Below the pieces are notes generated by a model, which did no database searches, had not been told where the DNA came from, and saw only the letters and a list, made by a program, of their open reading frames with translations. Shown in pieces: positions 57,556-64,000 of a stretch of DNA of 64,000 nt. The stretch spans positions 6,270,463 to 6,334,462 of the forward strand of contig CM034134.1 of NCBI GenBank assembly GCA_019914995.1, in the 5' to 3' direction. A program made the position numbers and the translations under genes. Source of the stretch: Acanthochlamys bracteata. Lineage: Eukaryota > Streptophyta > Magnoliopsida > Pandanales > Velloziaceae. Numbering within the stretch: position 1 is the first letter of the stretch; each line of letters begins with the position of its first letter.

Positions 57556-57732
57556 CGGTTCAACCGGACGGACGGGTCGAGCGGGTCCGAACGGATCATG
57601 GCGGGTCATAACGGATCAGAACAAGTCTGCTGCAGGAGCGGTTTGTTTGCAGACCCGAACCGATTTCTTATCCAGATCGACGATTTCCGGATTTACCCGG
57701 ACGGGCCGATTTGGGTCTGCCAACTATGTTGG
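57556..57732 (+). repeat. GC-rich dispersed repeat inserted in the U-box gene
   Basis: It starts at about CCGGACGGACGGGTCGAGCG and ends GGGTCTGCCAACTATG. The end and several inner blocks (CCAGATCGACGATTT, ACCCGGACGGG) match, in reverse, the copies at 20313-20497 and 18187-18358. The U-box homology stops at its left edge. No target duplication was resolved. Confidence 0.6.
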
Positions 57733-58508
57733 CGGCTAACTTTTAATTCTAATCTTCACTATTTAATACGAAAAATTATAAATATGCTGATAAAATTTTA
57801 ACTCGATCGGGACAATTATATCATCATTTTTTAAGAACTCATTCTACTGTAACAAAATGAGCTTTAAACTGAAACACACCCTAAAAATGGGGTTATAGTT
57901 TCTATAATAATCTTTTTGAAAGATTGTCTAACAGGTAAATAATACTTGCAATTGTAAAACTTACTCAACTCTATAATGAGCTGCATTACGAAACCAAAGA
58001 TAAATGCGGATGTTGCAGAATAAACATGAGAAGCTCCATCACACAAGCAGGAGATCGGATATACTGCTTTTTGCTAAGAGCTCAAAATAAGACCAGCAGC
58101 AATAACCGGAATGATATAGCTCAAGAAAAAAATCAAAATTCATATGTAAATTTGTAATCATACTAATATCATTCAAGATTGAATGGAACAACGAAACTCC
58201 TTTGTCTAACACAAAACTTCATATTGCTTCGAAACGGAAAAAAAAAAGTTAACTATTCAATGAAATAGATGAAGTTCCGCTGACTTAAATGAAAAGCACA
58301 TGACAAGTTTTGCAAGGTCCAAGCATCTCAACAGTGAGCAGTTTAGGACTCTGGAGTGAAAAGGTAATTTCATAAGATTAACTAAACCACTTTACAAATT
58401 TACCTAAAATTGGCTAAACGTTCTTTCGCTTTTTTTGAGGATTTACAAAGCTACATATTGATGCATCTTGAAGAATTGAAAAAAAATTTTCAATTTACTT
58501 ACAAACAT
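57733..58508. other. 3' flank of the U-box remnant and 3' UTR side of CCB3
   Basis: The missing C-terminal half of the U-box gene was not found here. The right part should hold the CCB3 3' UTR (minus strand); no clear AATAAA was seen. Confidence 0.4.
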
Positions 58509-61158
58509 CTAAGTTTGTTGCGATAAAAGCACTAGCAAACCTTGCGGACCGACTAGTATTTCACTCAAGAAACTTACAAGACCAAACCAAACTACAGGTG
58601 TCACATCCACTCCAGCAAGAGGTGGGATCACTTTCCGTGTAACCTTTAGAAAAGGTTCTGTGGGAGCATAGACAAGAACATACGGAAGCTTACCCACAGG
58701 AAGCTTTGGATACCACGACATCACTATTCTGAGAATGAACAGGAACCCAAATACAGAAAGGAAAGGACCAGTAACCCCAATGGCTGTCTTTGCTGTTGCA
58801 GGATCAACATCTGCTAGAACTATAAGTGAATCCAGCAGTGATTTTGACATAGAATGATTGCAAAAAACCGGTGTTGAAGCTACACGGGTTTGCATAGATG
58901 CTGACATATCAACTATGCTTAATGTAGTATGACAAGTAGGTGGCAAGGCACTAAGTAGGCATTGCGCACCAAGTGCACCTGAACTGCATCGAACTTTAGT
59001 ATTGGGACATCCTGCAAAATCCTGCTGAGTTTTAAGTTAATAAATGTTCTGACTTCGAGGTCAATTCACAGAAAAAATGAAATTCTGAAAAAAAGATGGT
59101 TGGCAGAAAGCTTCATGTATCATACATAAAAGAAAAGGGGGGAAAACGAAAGAAAAGATAAGAAAAGAAAAGAAAAATTGCATAGCTCAAATTGATGTTG
59201 CTAGCAGCACTAGTGCTTAGCCAACTGAGAGATATTTACGAAGAAAGCAGAAGTCCCAGAATCAGCTCCACGGAACAAGCATCTGTTTTTTAATCAACAT
59301 GCATACCACCCTTTATAGACCAAAATACAGATTGATTATTATCCACTCATCTCTACTACTTAAACACTGTAAAACCAGACACAATTCAAACTGCACACAG
59401 TACCCATGTTATTAGCACCCTATACATGATAACATATGTTAATACTACCACTAGGTTAGAGAGGTTCAAAGCTGAGAAGTTAAAACACACTTAAAGTTTG
59501 TTTAATAAAAAATTCTAGGGGATTCCTGCCGATTACCCAAACGACATCAATTTGAGACAAAAGTAGTTAATAAGTCTTCCTCATATGAATTCCATCAAAA
59601 GCAAACTTTGTTCTTCTTTTTATGGCAAGAATATACCATTTTAACGGCAATATCCATTTGGTATTGAATTGTTTTACTACTCCTGATTCCAAAGGTTTAC
59701 TTTACCCTTTATTATACAGTTCATGTGACAACCGAAGTGTACTGCAATGGTTTAGGTATTAAAAATATCTTGTTTGATAAGGAACAGCAAATCCAGAAAC
59801 TACTTAGTAATACATTTGGTGCAAATTCTACCTACCCTAAACTAGCTGTCCCACCTTGAGTCTGATGTGGGAAAAATCCATCAGACCAAGTAGTCGCATT
59901 GGAAAACATGACTAGGTGAAGCCATTCTCTCTACCAAGCTGCAGTTTCAGCAGCCTATGTGCCTCTTTGTCTCTCTTGATTCCCCCACTTCTCTCTTCCC
60001 TTTGTTCGTCTTCCTGGACTTTTCTTGTAGTCTTATCTATCTTCGAACAATACCATGATTACTCCTTTGGGCACTCCCGTAATATGCCTTTTTTAATCGT
60101 AAGGGTGTCAGTGGATTTATAAAAAGGAGCACATAAGGACGCACTAGTACTTTATCCTTCATCTTAATCTGTCAATCCTCTTTATTTTGTACTTTCTTAC
60201 AATCATTTTCACTTTTCTTCCTCTCTATCCAGCACGAGTTCAAGAAATTGTGATGAAAATATTCACATCTTTATAGAGCTAGCCAAACGCAACCCATCAG
60301 CAATCAAATACTGAGTACATGCAAACATAAATATCCCTGGTAAATACGAAATATGCTCACATCTATATGCCAATTTCCATCAAAAGATAACATGACCAGT
60401 CACTAGATGGCATTCATCACTGTCTTGCTGAAAGATTTAAGAGTAACTCATTTTACATTTCAAGAAGGAATTTTAATCCCTAATATTATTAGTTTTGAAC
60501 AGAGAGGAAAAAGCATACAATTCATGTGAAAAATTCACGGTGCTCATATGTTAGAAAGACAACAACCACCTTTCTTGCCAAAGCGATTGGTAACATATAA
60601 GAGCATCATTCTCTTTCTCATGTGGTAGGGTCTTACACGTCTTCGTTACTTGGCATGTAAGATGATGGAAAAGCAGTTCTCCAACTTCAGTTTCCCCCTT
60701 GGAGAATTCCCTCTTGAAGGGTTCAACACATCTCACAGCTATTCTGTTTAAATTTACATATCACGGCCTTCTCATGCTAGTACCTTTCAAATAATTCGAC
60801 ATTATCCGCTTTATTAACTACCTTGTAATGCATTCGAGTTAGAATAACAAATGACAACTAGCAATTCCTTGCTATTATCCTATTCAGCATACACTCAAAT
60901 CTCTTCCTTTTAGAGAAACTCATTGCATACCGTTTCCAATTGAAAAACCTAAAATCTAACCAAAATTAGAAAAATAAAGAAGAAATAGAACACTAGAGAT
61001 TAACTGAAAATAAAAATTCATTCAACAGCAATTCTATCAGTTCAAAAACAGGAATAATAAGTAAAAAATTCCAAGGAAACTAATGTTCGAACCTGGTGGC
61101 AGCGCCGTGAGCGGAAGAGAGTGGTAGAGGAGGCAGAGATGATTCCCCCCGTCGCCAT
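58509..61158 (-). CDS. CCB3: YGGT/Ycf19 family chloroplast protein, CCB3-like, two exons
   Basis: CCB3 belongs to the factors that attach heme c(i) to cytochrome b6 in the thylakoid. Exon 1 is 61158-61093 (22 codons, MATGGIISASSTTLFRSRR, a transit-peptide-like start). Exon 2 is 59021-58509. Donor CAG/GTTCG and acceptor CTCAGCAG/GAT keep the frame, giving 192 residues. A membrane helix lies at about 104-124 (GPFLSVFGFLFILRIVMSW). The Ycf19/YGGT signature is at about 141-164 (APTEPFLKVTRKVIPPLAG and DVTP), and a second helix at about 165-187 with SEILVGPQGLLVL. YLMG1 and YLMG2 proteins differ in these blocks, so CCB3 is the best match. The frame is intact. This is the one complete host gene in the window. 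Confidence 0.85.
59022..61092 (-). other. Intron of the CCB3-like gene
   Basis: 2071 bp, GT to AG, phase 0. No transposon coding sequence was recognised; a T/C-rich patch at 59960-60030 gives a chance frame on the other strand. Confidence 0.75.
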
Positions 61159-61200
61159 TGTTCTTCTCTGCGTTCGCAGAGAGAGAGAGAGAGAAGATAA
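61159..61200 (-). promoter_or_regulatory. CT-rich leader with microsatellite upstream of the CCB3 start
   Basis: On the minus strand a (CT)n run precedes GCGAACGCAGAGAAGAACAATGG. Such pyrimidine tracts are common in plant 5' leaders. A donor-like CAG/GTAAGC at about 61210 leaves too short an intron to be trusted. Confidence 0.5.
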
Positions 61201-61385
61201 GGTGATCGCTTACCTGAAGGAATTTAAAGTTTGCAAAACCAAGCTGTAAATAAAACTATTAGACAGGTTCCTGTATAATTTGAATGTGCACCAATTAACT
61301 TACCAAGATTCAAGAATAACCTTTTAATCACAAGAAAATAATACAGTGAAACTTAATAGTGGAGTCTTAAGGATTACTATTACAA

Positions 61386-61620
61386 GGCCATGTTTAGGAA
61401 AAACCTTTCTCCACCAATTTTCATTTTATTTTTCCTAATAAAATTTTTAAAATATTTTATAAAATTTTTTTAAAAATTTTAATTATACAGAAAAATTTTA
61501 CGTTATAAAATCTTTTTATTATTCTTTTAGTATAAAAAATATAATTTTTTTTCAAAAAATTCTTAAAATATCTCTCCTTTTTTAAAAACTTTTTTTTAAT
61601 AAGCACTCCCAAACTTTTCC
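61386..61620. repeat. AT-rich MITE-like element upstream of CCB3
   Basis: Left end GGCCATGTTTAGGAAAAACC, right end near AAGCACTCCCAAACTTTTCC, weak inverted pair; inner core AAAAATTTTACGTTATAAAA as in related copies. It lies about 230 bp upstream of the start codon. Confidence 0.45.
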
Positions 61621-62884
61621 ATTAATCTTTTCTTAAATCGTTAAGTTGTTTTCTAACATTTCTTTAAAAGCTTAACAGATTTAACTTATTAAATCCATAT
61701 TGGTTAGAAAAGCATATTACAAACTAATAATGTATTTAAAGTATCTATATCTAATTTATCCACGTGTCAATAATTTTTCATTCTACAAAATGATAACTTT
61801 TGCACAATGATTAAAATTAGAGAAAATGCATAACGACTTCATAAAAGACAAATATTAGCGAGTGAGATTGAAATGAAAATCATGCAGTGAGATTACATCT
61901 TCTCAGCATAAATCTATTTATAAACATTTGGAGCAAAGTTAGAAAATCCTAAAAATGCATAATACGTTACCCACTATATTGTAAAGGGCAAAGTGTTTAC
62001 TTCACGATAAGTGACACCAAAAAATTTTTGGACAAAAAGTTTACTTTCAAATATTTTTTTATATTTGTTTTTACAAATTATACTCACCAATTTATTTTTT
62101 AACAACTTTCATCCTACTTACTTTCTGAAATTTCGCATTCACACAAATAAAAACATCCAAAATTACAACACTTTCGATCATTGTATATTTGATTTGTAAT
62201 ATTTTAGAAAAAAACTCTTTTGTAATATATAAAAAATCACACATAATTTTCATCATAATAATATAAATAAATCATTATCAATTATTTTTATATAATTATT
62301 TATAAATTAAGTGTGTAGCACGTACTCAGACTTTATTGTAAATATAAAGCACAAACACTTAGTTTGGCCAAAAGCATCAACAAGTATTTGGAAATTGAAA
62401 ACATCCAAAACAAAAAGGCCTTAAGAATTTTTTAGTGAGATTGAAACTTCATAAAATGTGCATGCTTTTAATTATTTTGAAATATCTTTTATTGAAGAAT
62501 TCAACTCTAATTATTGCCTTATGGGTGTGTTGTAAAAGTTCAAAAGTAAGTTCTTATAAAGTAAATTTTGATAAATGATATGTGAGAAGTGGTTTGAAAA
62601 AATGAGTTTATCTTTTGTGTATTAGTTTTATTTGAAAGTAGTATTAAAGTTTTTGTTGCAAGTGAGCAAGTGAATTTGAAAGTGAGTTTTGGAGTTGAAA
62701 GTGGATTTGAAGAGTACGTTCAAACAAATAAACTAAAATCCAAACAACGACATCAAACTCACTTTTCGGAAGAAAATATCTTCAGAATGATTAAAACATG
62801 CCCTATATGTGAGAACATAAGATGCATGCTGTTCTATACATGTCAAAATATATACTGAATGTTGTTCACCAACTATATAATGCT
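61621..62884. other. AT-rich intergenic sequence, nothing recognised
   Basis: No gene-like frame; the open stretches at 62011 and 62670 have no recognisable motif. Confidence 0.4.
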
Positions 62885-62990
62885 AAAACACACGATCAGT
62901 GTTGTCAGAACTGATCCGAACGTCGTTTCGATTTGTATTGGATCGACATGTCACGAGTTGACTCGACATGCCAACGAATTCACCCTGCCA
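62885..62990 (-). repeat. Possible partial copy of the GC-richer dispersed repeat
   Basis: CAGTGTTGTCAGAACTGATC and TGGATCGACATGTC resemble the terminus and inner blocks of the copy at 20313, at low similarity. Confidence 0.3.
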
Positions 62991-63499
62991 TGTCAACCTT
63001 GCTAATTGGTCTACCAAGCAAGTGTCATCCTAGCATGCCAACATTACCATTTAAAAATAGCATTTTACAAGTATTTAAAATGCAATAACATCCCATTCAT
63101 AACAAATTTGAACTTTTTTCCAACTACAATAAAAGAGAAGTTAAAATACATCAATAATATATATAATCACAACTTCTTCCCAACAGTAATAACAGTAAAA
63201 ATATATCAATAATATCATAATAGCGAAACATCAAACATAAATAAAAGAAAAACCCAAATGAGTTTTGCTTATAGCTGTTAGCTCTAAAAGCAAGCTAATT
63301 CACATCATAGCTATACAAAAAATTAAACATTAAAGAGTAATTTGGAGGTTCTTCTAACTAAATCGCACAAAAATTACAAGTAATGATAATTATTTCTAAT
63401 TTCCTTCGAAATAATGAATTTACTAGTAAAATCTACAACCATAAAGCCCTCTGGAGAACAAATTCACCACTTCCTTCTACTCCAGTAGCTAATAACTAA
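62991..63499. other. Intergenic, nothing recognised
   Basis: AT-rich, no gene. Confidence 0.4.
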
Positions 63500-63717
63500 G
63501 GGCTCATTTATTTTTATCGGAAGTGAATTACGAGAAGTAATTTATCTTAAGTGAGTTACGTGAAAAATAATTATTGAAAGAAAGTTTAGTTGTATGTTTG
63601 TTTATTATTAGAATTTTTAGTTTTAAGTGAATATTAAAATAGAAATTAGAAAATGAGCTATAGAAAGTAAAAATTTTAGTAAATTCTATTTTTAAAACAT
63701 AATAACAAAACATGCCC
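63500..63717. repeat. Tourist-like MITE with TAA target duplication
   Basis: The 218-bp element starts GGGCTCATTTATTTTT and ends AACAAAACATGCCC, an imperfect inverted pair, flanked on both sides by TAA. Target size and GGGC ends fit a PIF/Harbinger-derived MITE. No coding capacity. Confidence 0.65.
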
Positions 63718-64000
63718 TAACTTTCACACTCTCAACTTTAAATAAAATCGGTAACTTAAACCGTCAAAAAATAAATTTAAACATCAACAAAAGTAACAAA
63801 TTTCTCACGAACTAAAATTTTTCATCGAAAATACTAGCTACTGGAACCACAAAAAATCCATCAAAAGCCAATGAATCTAGTAGAACAATACAACTAGAAT
63901 CCTTGATCTAGTACCAACCAAACCCACAAGGTACTCTCTGAAAACAAGAAAGAAAAAATACAAGCGTTTTCTCTGAAAAATGAAGAGGAGATATGGGGAG
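63718..64000. other. End of window, nothing recognised
   Basis: AT-rich sequence without a recognisable gene or repeat. Confidence 0.4.

Noticed and set aside
59916..60122. 68-residue Ser/Leu-rich plus-strand frame
   Set aside because: Inside the CCB3 intron, pyrimidine-rich, no motif.

Overview
The window looks like nuclear DNA of a flowering plant, probably a eudicot. It is AT-rich, has GT-AG introns, and is dominated by plant transposable elements of the PIF/Harbinger, Ty1/copia and Ty3/gypsy (Athila-like and Reina-like) lineages. Only one cellular gene looks complete. It is a nuclear-encoded chloroplast protein of the YGGT/Ycf19 family, most like CCB3, on the minus strand at 58509-61158 in two exons. 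Two other pieces of host gene are visible. One is a lone 14-3-3 exon (3450-3566). The other is a U-box E3 ligase gene of the PUB20/21 type (56813-57555), which carries a frameshift and is cut off by a repeat insertion. No tRNA, rRNA, CRISPR or operon-type features were seen.

Layout: 1-2715 is a decayed PIF/Harbinger element on the minus strand with both of its usual genes. 3883 to about 8800 is a second one on the plus strand. The two are back to back, with the 14-3-3 exon between them. 8800-12129 is mostly unrecognised. 12130-17101 is a decayed copia element whose 3' LTR holds a foldback element inserted in a TA run. 17102-24209 is AT-rich intergenic DNA with small inverted-repeat elements and a GC-richer dispersed repeat. 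24210-28131 is the 5' part of a second copia element. 28131-54973 is best read as one minus-strand Athila-like gypsy element swollen by nested insertions. Its gag is split by a plus-strand Athila-like element that keeps gag but has no pol (35112-47915, target duplication GTCTC). That element is in turn split by a young Reina-like gypsy element (38987-44602, target duplication TTGCC, LTRs differing at four sites by eye). Its 5' LTR is apparently split by a SIRE-type copia remnant (49750-54043). 55226-55745 is an LTR of the second copia family, perhaps its displaced 3' LTR.

The nesting gives a relative history. Copia 2 came first, then the Athila-like element. The gag-only element and the SIRE-type element followed in unknown order. 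The Reina-like copy landed inside the gag-only element and is the youngest. Observations most worth a second look are the tandem partial LTR-plus-PBS duplication with a telomere-like filler in the gag-only element, the near-intact Reina-like element whose reverse transcriptase has lost the motif A aspartate, and the SIRE remnant that keeps a plant-transposon-protein ORF after losing nearly all of pol. The right 8 kb (56-64 kb) is the most gene-like part of the window.
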